Assembly: GCA_002368795.1 (NCBI GenBank)
Contig: DFFG01000061.1
Location: 1 to 30,640 of the forward strand
Length of the DNA: 30,640 nt
Direction: 5' to 3'
DNA from: Eubacterium sp. UBA3782
GTDB taxonomy: Bacteria; Bacillota; Clostridia; Lachnospirales; Lachnospiraceae
In this document: positions 21,838-30,264 of the stretch, in pieces
How positions within the stretch are numbered: position 1 is the stretch's first letter
Layout: the number at the start of each line of letters is the position of its first letter
Program-made: the position numbers and the translations under genes
Notes under the pieces: model-generated
The model's input: the letters and a program-made list of their open reading frames with translations, nothing else
Told to the model about the DNA's origin: nothing
The model's database searches: none

Positions 21838-22527
21838 ATGAAGAAGGGTTTGACAGAGCTGGTTTTTATTTTGGACCGGAGCGGATCGATGGCAGGACTT
21901 GAGGCCGATACGATCGGCGGATTTAACGGCCTGCTGGAAAAGCAGAGACATGAGGAGGGGGAGGCATACGTGTCGGTCGTTCTTTTCGATGACCAGACGG
22001 AGGTTTTGTATGACCGGGCGGATATCCGGAAGGTCGAGCCGATGAATGACCGCCAGTATTATGTCCGGGGCTGCACGGCGCTTCTGGATGCCGTCGGCGG
22101 CGTCATCCGCCATATCGAAACGGTACACCGCTATGCCCGGCCCGAAGATGTGCCGGAGAAGACACTGTTTATCATCACGACCGACGGGATGGAGAACGCG
22201 AGCCGGCGGTACGGCTACGATACCGTCCGCCGCATGGTGGAGCAGAGGAAGGAGAAGGAGCATTGGGAGTTCCTTTTCCTCGGCGCAAACATCGATGCTA
22301 TCGGCACCGCCGGCCGGTTCGGCATTGACGCGTATCATGCCGTCAATTTTGAAAACGACCGGGAAGGGACAAGGCTGAATTATAAGGTGATGTCTGACGT
22401 GGTGACCGGAGTCAGGCGGGCGCCGACCGTGGGAGATATGAACGCCTTGTTTGAACAGGAGGCTGCCCTTGCGCCGATCCGCGAGGATTACAAGAAACGG
22501 CACAAAGGGCAGAACAAAGCGCATTGA
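21838..22527 (+). CDS. vWA-domain protein
   Basis: A 229-aa cytosolic von Willebrand factor A domain that makes up the whole protein. The metal-ion-dependent adhesion site is complete: DRSGS at 13-17, Thr80 in GCTALLDAVG and Asp116 in TTDGMENAS. It lacks a signal peptide or membrane anchor. Such stand-alone proteins (TerY-like) act as metal-dependent protein-binding scaffolds in stress and conflict systems. It follows the macro-domain gene but is separated by a terminator and a repeat tract, so it probably has its own promoter. ATG at 21838 follows GAGGTTAGTT. The partner is unknown; the macro-domain protein is the obvious candidate. Confidence 0.9.
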   Translation: MKKGLTELVFILDRSGSMAGLEADTIGGFNGLLEKQRHEEGEAYVSVVLFDDQTEVLYDRADIRKVEPMNDRQYYVRGCTALLDAVGGVIRHIETVHRYARPEDVPEKTLFIITTDGMENASRRYGYDTVRRMVEQRKEKEHWEFLFLGANIDAIGTAGRFGIDAYHAVNFENDREGTRLNYKVMSDVVTGVRRAPTVGDMNALFEQEAALAPIREDYKKRHKGQNKAH

Positions 22528-22538
22528 TGATCTTAGCG

Positions 22539-22562
22539 TGGCGGGGGCATCGTCTCCCGCCA
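22539..22562 (+). terminator. hairpin after the vWA gene
   Basis: TGGCGGG (22539-22545) pairs with CCCGCCA (22556-22562). The downstream T content is low (TTGTGTG), so termination may rely on the second hairpin at 22601. Confidence 0.4.
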
Positions 22563-22600
22563 TTGTGTGGGACTTATGCAAAACTCCGCCTTGAAAGTAC

Positions 22601-22648
22601 AGCTGGCGCATTCTTGTGACTTATAGTCATGAGTTAGCCAGCTTTTTT
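22601..22648 (+). terminator. intrinsic terminator with nested hairpin
   Basis: AGCTGGC (22601-22607) pairs with GCCAGCT (22637-22643), followed by TTTTTT. A second small hairpin (TGACT/AGTCA) lies in the loop. The stretch 22649-22819 beyond it is AT-richer, with no frame or motif I can support. Confidence 0.65.
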
Positions 22649-22819
22649 GGGATGTATCCAAAGCGGGTTAGGTGTTCCCAAAACGAGTCCGAGGTATACA
22701 ATGCATGGGTCCACCATACATCTATTCTTACAGATTGTGCTGCCAAAGCTCTCGTGCGGTCATATATCCGCAAATGTAGTCTCCCGAAGTGCCAATAGTT
22801 CACTTCACTTAACCGGTAC

Positions 22820-23126
22820 ATGACAACAGAAAAGAAAAACGGCCCGACCAATGAGCTTGGCCTGAAGGAATCCCTGGGCCTGCTGCTTAAAAACCGTTAC
22901 CTCTGGATTATCGTCGGCCTGGTCACAGGTCTTGCCGGATATGACGGCATGGCAGAGGTACAGACGGCATCTGCAAACAGTGCCATCATTTTCCTTTACA
23001 ATTTTCTCCCGATGATCGTTTTTTGGTGTTATGATTATCTTGAGCTTTATGTATAAGGTCGACAGCTTCCGTCCGCAGATGCAGGCCGATCTTGCCAAAA
23101 AGCACGCGGAGAACGCAGCGAAATAG
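22820..23126 (+). pseudogene. decayed GPH-family sugar:cation symporter
   Basis: Two fragments of a glycoside-pentoside-hexuronide (MelB-like) symporter are fused. The first (LGLKESLGLLLKNRYLWIIV) matches the central cytoplasmic loop and start of helix 7. The second (SAIIFLYNFLPMIVFGVMII then YKVDSFRPQMQADLAKKHAE) matches the last helix and C-terminal tail. The N-terminal half and helices 8-11 are missing. The frame breaks at a run of six T (23019-23024); removing one T restores the tail to the TAG at 23124-23126. It lies just before the GH2 gene, the usual place for the sugar importer of such a locus. It encodes no working transporter. Confidence 0.75.
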
Positions 23127-23140
23127 GAGAAACAGAAACG

Positions 23141-23247
23141 AGGGTGCTGCCGCATGGAACAAAAGCGCGCATGAACTTTCCGGGACAGAGCGAAAGCGCG
23201 TTCTGCAGGAAGGTTTATGACGAAGGGTTCAACTGCGGCAGCCCCCT
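23141..23247. repeat. palindromic intergenic element, copy E (107 bp)
   Basis: The left end GGGTGCTGCCGCATGGAAC is the inverted counterpart of GGTTCAACTGCGGCAGCCC on the right. The interior is shorter than in copies A-C and lacks their ATAAATATTCT and CGGGAAGCGCTCCCG boxes. It lies between the transporter remnant and the GH2 gene, both on the plus strand, so it is not at a convergent junction but still follows a 3' end. Confidence 0.75.
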
Positions 23248-23286
23248 TAAGGCATTTATAAATACGGGCAAGGAGAATTAAAAGCG

Positions 23287-25566
23287 ATGAAAAAAGTATC
23301 CTTTAACAACAACTGGACCTGCGGCGGCAATGCCGTCATCATTCCCCATGACGCGATGATCCATGAGCAGCGGAGCGCAGATGCAGCCTGCGGCGGAGCC
23401 GGCGCCTATTTTCCGGGAGGAAAGTACGTATACGAAAAGACCTTTGCCCGTCCGGATGCAGAGCATGTGCTGATCCAGTTTGAGGGTGTGTACAAAAACA
23501 CCCGTGTATTCATAAATGATCAGGAGGCCGGCGGCGCGGCCTATGGTTATATTCCTTTCTTTATCGATGCCGATGCGTATCTGGTCGATGGGGAAAACCA
23601 CATCCGGGTTGAGTGCGAGGTGGTGCAGCCGGATTCCCGTTGGTATTCCGGCGCGGGCATCTATCGCCCGGTCTGGCTCTGGATGGGTCCCGCAGACAGC
23701 ATCCGGCCGGAAAGCGTCCGGATCAGCACGGTATCCTATGCACCGGCTGTCATCCGGATCCAGTCGCCTGCAGCAGTAAAGGTCGATGTGGACGGACTGC
23801 GCGGCGAGGGAACGGATTTTGAGCTGACGATCCCGGATGCAAAGCTCTGGAGCGAGGACAGCCCTTACCTGTACACGGCAAAGGTTACAAACGGCGCAGA
23901 CAGCGAGGAGATCTCCTTTGGTATCCGGAAGGTGGAATGGTCAGGAAATGGCCTTTTCATCAATGGAAAAGAGACCCTTCTGCGCGGCGGATGCCTTCAC
24001 CATGACAGCGGAATCCTCGGCACAGCCACCTTTGACGAGAGCGAGTGGCGGCGGGTGAGAAAACTGAAAGCGGCAGGTTTCAATGCGATCCGTTCCGCCC
24101 ACAATCCCTGCTCCCGCGCCATGCTGGAGGCCTGTGATGCGTTGGGCGTGTACATGATGGATGAGTCCTGGGACATGTGGTTCCAGCATAAGAGCCGTTT
24201 CGATTATGCCAGTGAATGGCGTGAGAATTACATGGCCGATCTGGCAGCCATGGTAAACCGTGACTTCAATCACCCCTCGGTGATTCTCTACTCCATCGGC
24301 AACGAGGTGTCCGAACCTGCAAAGGAAGAAGGCGTGAAGCTCGTCGGCGAGATGGTCGATTTCCTTCACAGGGAAGATCCGAACCGTGCAGTGACCGGCG
24401 GCTTCAATCTGATGATCATCGCCAATGCGGCCAAGGGCAAGGGCATCTACAAGGAGGATGGCAGCGGCCGGGATGAGAGCAGCGACAATGCGATGGCCGG
24501 CATGAATTCGACCCTGTTCAACATGATCACAAATATCGTGGGAACTGGCATGAACAAGGCGGCAAACTCCAAAAAGGCAGACCAGGTGACGACACCCTCC
24601 CTGGATCAGCTGGATATCTGCGGCTACAATTACGCGTCCGGCCGTTATCCCATGGAAGGCAAGGCTCATCCGGGCCGTATCGTTGTCGGCAGTGAGACCT
24701 TCCCGCAGGATATTGCGAAAAACTGGGCGATGGTAAAGAAATATCCGTATCTGACCGGTGACTTTATGTGGACAGCCTGGGATTACCTGGGCGAGGCCGG
24801 CATCGGTGCCTGGGGTTATACGCCGGACAGCAAGGGCTTTTCCAAGCCGTATCCCTGGCTGCTGGCGGATGCCGGCGCACTGGATATCCTGGGCGACCCG
24901 AACGGCGAAGCTTTCCATGCCTCCGCGGTCTGGGACTGCCTGGATGCGCCCGCAATCTGCGTCCAGCCCATCAATCATAAGATGAAACCCGCCAAGATGG
25001 TCTGGCGCGGGACCAACGCGATCCCCAGCTGGAGCTGGAAGGGCTGCGCAGGAAAGAAGGCCGTTGTGGAGGTCTACTTCGACGCGGCGCGGATCGAGCT
25101 GTTCCTGAACGGCAGTCTGGTCGGAAAGGCAAAGGTAAAGGACTGCAAGGCCAGCTTCCAGGTGAAGTATGTTCCGGGCAGGCTGGAGGCCGTGGCCTAT
25201 GATGCCGGCGGAAGAGAGATCGGACGAAGCATACTGAAGACTGCCGCACCGGCGGACATCGTGGTTTGCCCGGAGAAGACAGAGGCGGCAGCCGGCGAGA
25301 TCCTCTATGTACCGGTTCTGATCGCTGATGCAGCTGGAAACGTGGAATCCAATGATGACCGCAGGCTGTGCGTCACCGTAGAGGGCGGCGAGCTGCTGGC
25401 CTTCGGAAGCGCAAATCCCCGGACCGAGGAACGCTTTGATGCCGGCGCATACACGACCTACTATGGCCGGGCACTGGCCGTCGTACGGGCAGGAGAATCC
25501 GGAACGGTAACCGTCAAGGCGACCGACGGGAAAAACACAGCCAAAGCGGAGATCCCCGTAAAGTAA
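23287..25566 (+). CDS. glycoside hydrolase family 2 protein
   Basis: A 759-aa intracellular glycosidase without signal peptide. Domains in order: jelly-roll sugar-binding (about 1-135, with GVYKNTRVFIND and SRWYSGAGIYRPVWL), immunoglobulin-like (about 137-225), catalytic barrel (about 228-560), a DUF4982-like segment (about 585-650) and a C-terminal Ig-like domain. The acid/base is Glu340 in SIGNEVSEP and the likely nucleophile Glu470 in IVVGSETFP. Family members include beta-galactosidases, beta-glucuronidases and related enzymes; specificity cannot be read here. AAGGAG precedes the start. The transporter remnant just upstream suggests it once formed an importer-hydrolase unit. Confidence 0.93.
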   Translation: MKKVSFNNNWTCGGNAVIIPHDAMIHEQRSADAACGGAGAYFPGGKYVYEKTFARPDAEHVLIQFEGVYKNTRVFINDQEAGGAAYGYIPFFIDADAYLVDGENHIRVECEVVQPDSRWYSGAGIYRPVWLWMGPADSIRPESVRISTVSYAPAVIRIQSPAAVKVDVDGLRGEGTDFELTIPDAKLWSEDSPYLYTAKVTNGADSEEISFGIRKVEWSGNGLFINGKETLLRGGCLHHDSGILGTATFDESEWRRVRKLKAAGFNAIRSAHNPCSRAMLEACDALGVYMMDESWDMWFQHKSRFDYASEWRENYMADLAAMVNRDFNHPSVILYSIGNEVSEPAKEEGVKLVGEMVDFLHREDPNRAVTGGFNLMIIANAAKGKGIYKEDGSGRDESSDNAMAGMNSTLFNMITNIVGTGMNKAANSKKADQVTTPSLDQLDICGYNYASGRYPMEGKAHPGRIVVGSETFPQDIAKNWAMVKKYPYLTGDFMWTAWDYLGEAGIGAWGYTPDSKGFSKPYPWLLADAGALDILGDPNGEAFHASAVWDCLDAPAICVQPINHKMKPAKMVWRGTNAIPSWSWKGCAGKKAVVEVYFDAARIELFLNGSLVGKAKVKDCKASFQVKYVPGRLEAVAYDAGGREIGRSILKTAAPADIVVCPEKTEAAAGEILYVPVLIADAAGNVESNDDRRLCVTVEGGELLAFGSANPRTEERFDAGAYTTYYGRALAVVRAGESGTVTVKATDGKNTAKAEIPVK

Positions 25567-25612
25567 ACATACAGGGATGGCGATTCCGCACAAAATAAAA
25601 TCGATATGCAGC

Positions 25613-25802
25613 AAAAAGGGCTGCCGCATGTAACACCGTGCATAAGCATTCTTACGGGGAACGCTCGCGCTCTGTCCTCACGCAGCGGTGCTATGGCTCC
25701 GCGCAGAAAAATACTTTTCTGCGTGATCGCCGAGCACCGGCGTTGCGGATGTCCCCTTCAGAATGTTTATGCACGCTTTTTGTTGCGTGCGGCAGCCCTT
25801 TT
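25613..25802. repeat. palindromic intergenic element, copy C (190 bp)
   Basis: Inverted ends of about 40 bases (25613-25652 and 25760-25802) start AAAAAGGGCTGCCGCATG and share GTGCATAAGCATTCT with copies A and B. The next segment (CTTACGGGGAACGCTCGCGC, about 25651-25670) is a diverged version of their common box, and GCAGCGGT follows as in copy A. The centre holds a different hairpin (CGCAGAAAA/TTTTCTGCG). It lies between the convergent GH2 and GH106-like genes, with A and T runs at both ends for bidirectional termination. Confidence 0.88.
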
Positions 25803-25855
25803 ATGGCAGCTGCCCGTATGTTGTCATGCGGCCGGGTCTTCCCGGCCGCTGTTTT

Positions 25856-28507
25856 TTACTGTACCTTTTTCAGATGGACCTGTCCGGTGATTCCGGAGAG
25901 GGACGTTGGCTCATGCACCTGCCCGGTCACATCCGGAATGCCGCTGTTTTCCCGCTCCAGGGTGGTGGCGACTTCGATGGTCAGTTCGTTGGTGCCGTCG
26001 ACGAGTGCGCCTGTCAGCTCATAGCAAAACGGCGGGACGATCTGAATGCCAAGGCTCTGACCGCTCACAAAGACCTCCACGCCTTCGTGGGCGTCGGTGA
26101 TTTCCAGAAGGATCCGGTCGTCCTCTTTTGCCTCGAAGCAGCTGCGGTAGCGGACAAAGCCGCTGAATTTCGGCTCCTCCTCTGCCAGATGATCCGGGAG
26201 GGCGATCTCCTTTTCTTCGCCAAAGGCGGGGTAGTCGATGCTGCGGCAGAAGCTGCGCTGCCAGGGGGCAAGGAAAGCGATCTCGCTGTACTCTTTTTTA
26301 TCGGTCGCAGGGGCAGGGATGCCGGCCAGGTCATCTGCCTCTGCGGCGGCATCCAGCACCAGTGTCAGGCTGTGCAGGCTTTCCAGACGGAAGGAAACCT
26401 GATTGCCGGTCTGTACCGGACGCTGCAGCGTGTTGGTCCATGCATCATAGGCGTAGATCTGCTTTCCTTCGGTGTCCGGAAGGGTGATGCAGCCTTCATA
26501 AGCGTCGGTTCCCTCATTGACCAGGAGGATGATCTCCGTACCGTCATCATGGAGATACCGGCGGTAGCGGATGCGGTTGTCGGCAGGGGCCAGAGAGATA
26601 TCCCGGATCCCGCGTGCATCCAGTGTCTTCACAAGATCCTTCAGAGGAAGGACCGTCAGATCCGGAAGATCTGCCTGTCCGCGGCAGATGCCCTCCGGCA
26701 TAGCGTCCATGACATAGACCGGCACGCCAGCGGCCTGCAGTTCCCGTGCGGCATTGGCCACTTCGGCCGGGATAAACTGCATGTACGGCAGGAGAAGCGC
26801 GCGGTACTGCTGGGTGTTGACGCAGAGCCGGCCGTCCCTGATCTCTGTATGATAGGAGCTTCTATCGGCAAATACATCGGCAGGGATCACATCGTAGTCG
26901 ATCTGGGCGTCCGCCAGGTGATAGCCGAGCCGGTCAGCTGTCATGCATTTTCCGGTCCAGTCGCCCTCGCCGTGGTACAGCACTGCCACCGGTGCGATGT
27001 GTCTGCCGTCGTTTAGCAGTGAGCAGAGCCGGTTGGTGTAGGCCATCAGACGGCCGAAATGCCGGTACTGAGGGTTGTTGCCGTGGGCATAGAAATGGGG
27101 CGGGCAGTCCGGATCCGGGTATGCCTTGCCGCTGAAGGCATGGGGCACGAAATGGTTGATGCCGCGCACCAGGAAGTGGTCTGCCAGGTATTTTTCCAGC
27201 CGGACACCCTCGGCCCAGCCATAGTTGCCAAAGATCTCGCACATGCTGCGGCCTTTTTTGCGGGGCTCGATGGCCGCGGCAGAATCCGCCAGCTTGCCCA
27301 GCAGATAATGGTAAAAGCTGCCGTCACGATGGGCAAATGTGCCGTTGGAGTAGCTGATGTCCTCGCCCTGCGGGAATACCTGGCCGCCGATGTCATCGAT
27401 GCCGGCCATATCCTGCCCGGCGAGGCCGCGGAAGTAGTGGCCAAGAGAGGAGCCGGTGCGGCTGTGATGGTTATCATCCTCGATCAGATGACCGATATAC
27501 TCTACGCCGTGGGCCTGGCACCAGCTGCCAAGCTGCTCGGAAAAGTCCTTCTGCACGAGGTCAGTCACTGCGTCCATATAGGCACAGCGGAGTCTGGCGG
27601 TCTCTTCGGCGTCCGCGTTTCCTTCCCAGAGAAGGGGCAGACGGAGGGCATAGTCCGGGCCGAGCGTCTCCATCAGGCGCTCCTCCAGCTCTGCGCTCCA
27701 GGGGTAGTCGTTGTCACTGCCGTAGGGATCATTGGATTCGTACAGATGTCCGTTGCCCAGCTCCGGCTCGTCGGAAAAGAAGCCGGCGATGACTGTACCG
27801 AAGTCCCTTTTGTAATGGGCATAGTGGGGCTCATACACTGCGTCGATCAGGACACGGCAGGAGCGGGCATCCATCATGTTGATGTAGTCCCGATGGTAGC
27901 CGTAGTTGCGGCTCAGGTGCAGCAGGTATACGGTCCAGTCCCCCTCCGGAGCTGTCCAGTCGAGGGTTCCGTCACAGATGTGATCCTTCAGATCCAGGAC
28001 GGTGCCCGTCTCTGTGTTCCAGGCGGAGACAGACAGCAGACGGTCATCGTCAAATTCGCGCATGGGGCCGTTCAGAACGAACTGTTCGACCATGTTTTTC
28101 TCAAAGGGAAGCGGATGGGCAAGGGCATCCCCATCCAGAGTCAGGGGCTCGTTGCCCTTTACGGCAATGCGGCGGCAGACCAGGCTCTGACGGCAGAGCT
28201 CATCCGGCTGGCCGGCCAGGGCGCCATTGGCGAAGCCGGTGGGGAAATGGCTGTCGTCCAGGATCCACACCTTCATGCCGCGCTTGCGCGCCTCGTCAAG
28301 GATAATGTCCATATCATGCCACCACTGCGGGCCGCAGAAATCCGGATGGGGCCGGCTTTCTATGCAGACCGCGCCGATGCTGCTCTCATGGATCACCCGC
28401 ATGTACTCCCGCAGCACCTTTTCGCTCTCGCCGTGCTGCCAGAAAAACGGGAAGATATAGTTGCCGCCGTGTCCATTCAGAAGATTTTTGATTTTTGAAG
28501 TCAGCAT
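25856..28507 (-). CDS. large GH106-like glycoside hydrolase
   Basis: An 883-aa protein resembling alpha-L-rhamnosidase-type (GH106) and related ulvan-locus enzymes. The N-terminal barrel has IGAVCIESRPHPDFCGPQWW, LDEARKRGMKVWILDDSHFP and the acidic GFFSDEPELGNG, a probable catalytic segment. The middle is a beta-sandwich and Rossmann-like region. The last 150 residues (FSGFVRYRSCFEAKEDDRIL, EGVEVFVSGQSLGIQ) form a galactose-binding-like carbohydrate module. No signal peptide is visible, so substrate is imported oligosaccharide. The start at 28507 follows AGGAGG. It begins 15 bases after the esterase stop, so both are one operon. The exact sugar is uncertain. Confidence 0.8.
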   Translation of the reverse strand: MLTSKIKNLLNGHGGNYIFPFFWQHGESEKVLREYMRVIHESSIGAVCIESRPHPDFCGPQWWHDMDIILDEARKRGMKVWILDDSHFPTGFANGALAGQPDELCRQSLVCRRIAVKGNEPLTLDGDALAHPLPFEKNMVEQFVLNGPMREFDDDRLLSVSAWNTETGTVLDLKDHICDGTLDWTAPEGDWTVYLLHLSRNYGYHRDYINMMDARSCRVLIDAVYEPHYAHYKRDFGTVIAGFFSDEPELGNGHLYESNDPYGSDNDYPWSAELEERLMETLGPDYALRLPLLWEGNADAEETARLRCAYMDAVTDLVQKDFSEQLGSWCQAHGVEYIGHLIEDDNHHSRTGSSLGHYFRGLAGQDMAGIDDIGGQVFPQGEDISYSNGTFAHRDGSFYHYLLGKLADSAAAIEPRKKGRSMCEIFGNYGWAEGVRLEKYLADHFLVRGINHFVPHAFSGKAYPDPDCPPHFYAHGNNPQYRHFGRLMAYTNRLCSLLNDGRHIAPVAVLYHGEGDWTGKCMTADRLGYHLADAQIDYDVIPADVFADRSSYHTEIRDGRLCVNTQQYRALLLPYMQFIPAEVANAARELQAAGVPVYVMDAMPEGICRGQADLPDLTVLPLKDLVKTLDARGIRDISLAPADNRIRYRRYLHDDGTEIILLVNEGTDAYEGCITLPDTEGKQIYAYDAWTNTLQRPVQTGNQVSFRLESLHSLTLVLDAAAEADDLAGIPAPATDKKEYSEIAFLAPWQRSFCRSIDYPAFGEEKEIALPDHLAEEEPKFSGFVRYRSCFEAKEDDRILLEITDAHEGVEVFVSGQSLGIQIVPPFCYELTGALVDGTNELTIEVATTLERENSGIPDVTGQVHEPTSLSGITGQVHLKKVQ

Positions 28508-28522
28508 GTCAGTCCTCCTATA

Positions 28523-30103
28523 TCAGCAGTCTGCCGTCACACCAGCGGGGCGTGCGGGAATGTTTGCGCTATTATAGAGATTTACCCGGTACCAGGCGCC
28601 GATGCCCAGTTCCGCCCGGATCTCGCCCTTGCGGATCATGGAAGAGCACAGGGTTACCGTATCGCCAGATGCGCTGGCCAAAATCGTGCCGGTCTCCAGC
28701 TCTTCGCCGTCGATCCACAGCCGCAGTCCCTCCAGACGGTTTGCCGCAGTGACGGCTCCGTCCGGCGTGCTGCCGGCAAGGTACAGGCCATCGCCAACAT
28801 TGGCAAAGCGCAGGCGGAGCAGACCGTCCTCCGCTTCTGCCGCGAGGAGTGTCGGCGCCTCGCAGAGCACATCCTCGCCGTAGATCCGGTTCTCGGCCAG
28901 CAGAGCCAGGCGCTCGCCGACCGGTTTCTTTTTCTTTGGATGGATATCCAGCTCCATGCCGATATCCGAGATGACCGCCATGCCGGTGCCGGGAACTGTA
29001 TCTGCCGCATGCTGCTGGGCCTCACGGATAATGGCGTAGGGTTCGCCCACGCACTGCATCCACTGGCCGAAGGGCGCAAGCTGAACAAACAGGAAGGGAA
29101 GCTCCTCCTGCCAGAGGCTGCGGAAACCGCGGATCAGCGCAGGAAACAGCGTCTTGTACAGCTCCGGGTGGGCATCGCCGTCCGACTCTCCCTGATAGTA
29201 GAGGATGCCCTTAATGCCAAAGGGAGCAACCTGGCAGAGCATGCTCTCATACAGACCGCAGGGACGGGTCTCGTTTCTGGGGCCCATCGGCGGGGTGAAC
29301 ATGGCAGGATCGATCTGGCTCATATCTGGGAAGGAGATGCCCAGCTTCTCCAGGATCTCCGGGAAGGAATATCCCTCCATCAGCATGACAGAGAAGGGAT
29401 CGGCAAAGGGATCCGTGCGGTAATTTCCGGGAGCAGCCTTGAATCGCTCTTCGTAGGCAGCCAGGTCAAGCATTTCCAGGGCAGCCTGATATTCATCAAG
29501 ATAGAGCTCGCCGCCGCCCTCGCGGATGCTTTCCTCGCTCATCCAGGCGCAGGCCGGCGTTCCGCCCCAGTTGCAGCCCACGATGCCCACGGGGATCTCG
29601 TAGCGTTTCTGGATCGTCTTTGCAAAATAGTAGGCCGGCGCGGAAAACCACTGCAGCTGCTCCGCCTCCGCTTTCCTCCAGAAACCAAAGTTTTTGCCAT
29701 AATCCGCTTCGGAGAGCTGCTCCTGGCAGGCGACCTCCGGATAATCAAAAAAGCGGATATCCGCGTTCGCGCAGATCTCTTTCTCTTCGGCAAAATCCGC
29801 ATCATAGCGCATGTAAAATTCCATGTTGGACTGGCCGGCCGCCAGATAGACATCGCCGACCTGGACGTCAGCAAGACGGATCGTCTCCGTTCCGTCGGTG
29901 ATCTCTACCGTCTCCTGAAAGGATGCGGCAAGAGGAGCTGTCCGGACGCACCAGCAGCCGTCCCCGCCGGCCTCGGCGCTCTGGGTCTGTCCCTGCACGG
30001 TAACGGTTATGCGGGCGCCGGGATCAGCGCTGCCCCAGATGGGGACGGCCTTATCCCGCTGGAGTGTCATATGGTCCTGAAAAAGCATGGCTGTCTTAAG
30101 CAT
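28523..30103 (-). CDS. sialate O-acetylesterase-like SGNH carbohydrate esterase
   Basis: A 526-aa esterase of the sialate O-acetylesterase family that removes acetyl groups from sugars. The nucleophile is Ser92 in AAGQSNMEFYM. The conserved ILYYQGESDG block and the Asp/His segment SDIGMELDIHPKKKKPVG, ending in the catalytic histidine, are present. An N-terminal beta-domain and C-terminal domain flank the catalytic core, as usual. No signal peptide is seen, so it would act in the cytoplasm. AGGAGGAA precedes the start at 30103. Together with the downstream glycosidase it suggests processing of acetylated plant or host glycan fragments; despite the family name, sialic acid is not required. Confidence 0.9.
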   Translation of the reverse strand: MLKTAMLFQDHMTLQRDKAVPIWGSADPGARITVTVQGQTQSAEAGGDGCWCVRTAPLAASFQETVEITDGTETIRLADVQVGDVYLAAGQSNMEFYMRYDADFAEEKEICANADIRFFDYPEVACQEQLSEADYGKNFGFWRKAEAEQLQWFSAPAYYFAKTIQKRYEIPVGIVGCNWGGTPACAWMSEESIREGGGELYLDEYQAALEMLDLAAYEERFKAAPGNYRTDPFADPFSVMLMEGYSFPEILEKLGISFPDMSQIDPAMFTPPMGPRNETRPCGLYESMLCQVAPFGIKGILYYQGESDGDAHPELYKTLFPALIRGFRSLWQEELPFLFVQLAPFGQWMQCVGEPYAIIREAQQHAADTVPGTGMAVISDIGMELDIHPKKKKPVGERLALLAENRIYGEDVLCEAPTLLAAEAEDGLLRLRFANVGDGLYLAGSTPDGAVTAANRLEGLRLWIDGEELETGTILASASGDTVTLCSSMIRKGEIRAELGIGAWYRVNLYNSANIPARPAGVTADC

Positions 30104-30219
30104 AGAGGTCTTCCTCCTGAAGAATCATCTGTTCTGTCTGGTTCGGTAACCTAAGTAACCTGCGTGCACTTCTTGCTGCACACCTGCGTTTTTCTTCTGT
30201 ATAGATTTTTTATTATACG

Positions 30220-30264
30220 TATTCTTATTGTATGTATTCTTATTGTATGTATTCTTAGTATAGC
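30220..30264. repeat. 15-bp tandem repeat
   Basis: TATTCTTATTGTATG is repeated at 30220-30234 and 30235-30249, followed by a partial third copy from 30250. It lies in the leader region of the esterase operon. TATAAT and TATACT boxes occur on the minus strand at its borders, so it may sit within the promoter, but no -35 with proper spacing was seen. Confidence 0.75.

Noticed and set aside
22616..22851. Overlapping short ORFs on both strands before the transporter remnant
   Set aside because: Neither has a ribosome site or known motif and both cross terminator or pseudogene sequence.
23941..25629. Minus-strand 562-codon frame opposite the GH2 gene
   Set aside because: It lies opposite a clear glycosidase with intact catalytic residues, has no recognisable domain and runs into the palindromic element.
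5424..25802. Palindromic elements as insertion sequences with transposase
   Set aside because: They are under 200 bp, encode no transposase and show no evident target-site duplication. At most they are non-autonomous elements.
27059..28498. Plus-strand 479-codon frame opposite the GH106-like gene
   Set aside because: Antisense shadow with no motif. The same holds for the long frame at 28940-30154 opposite the esterase.
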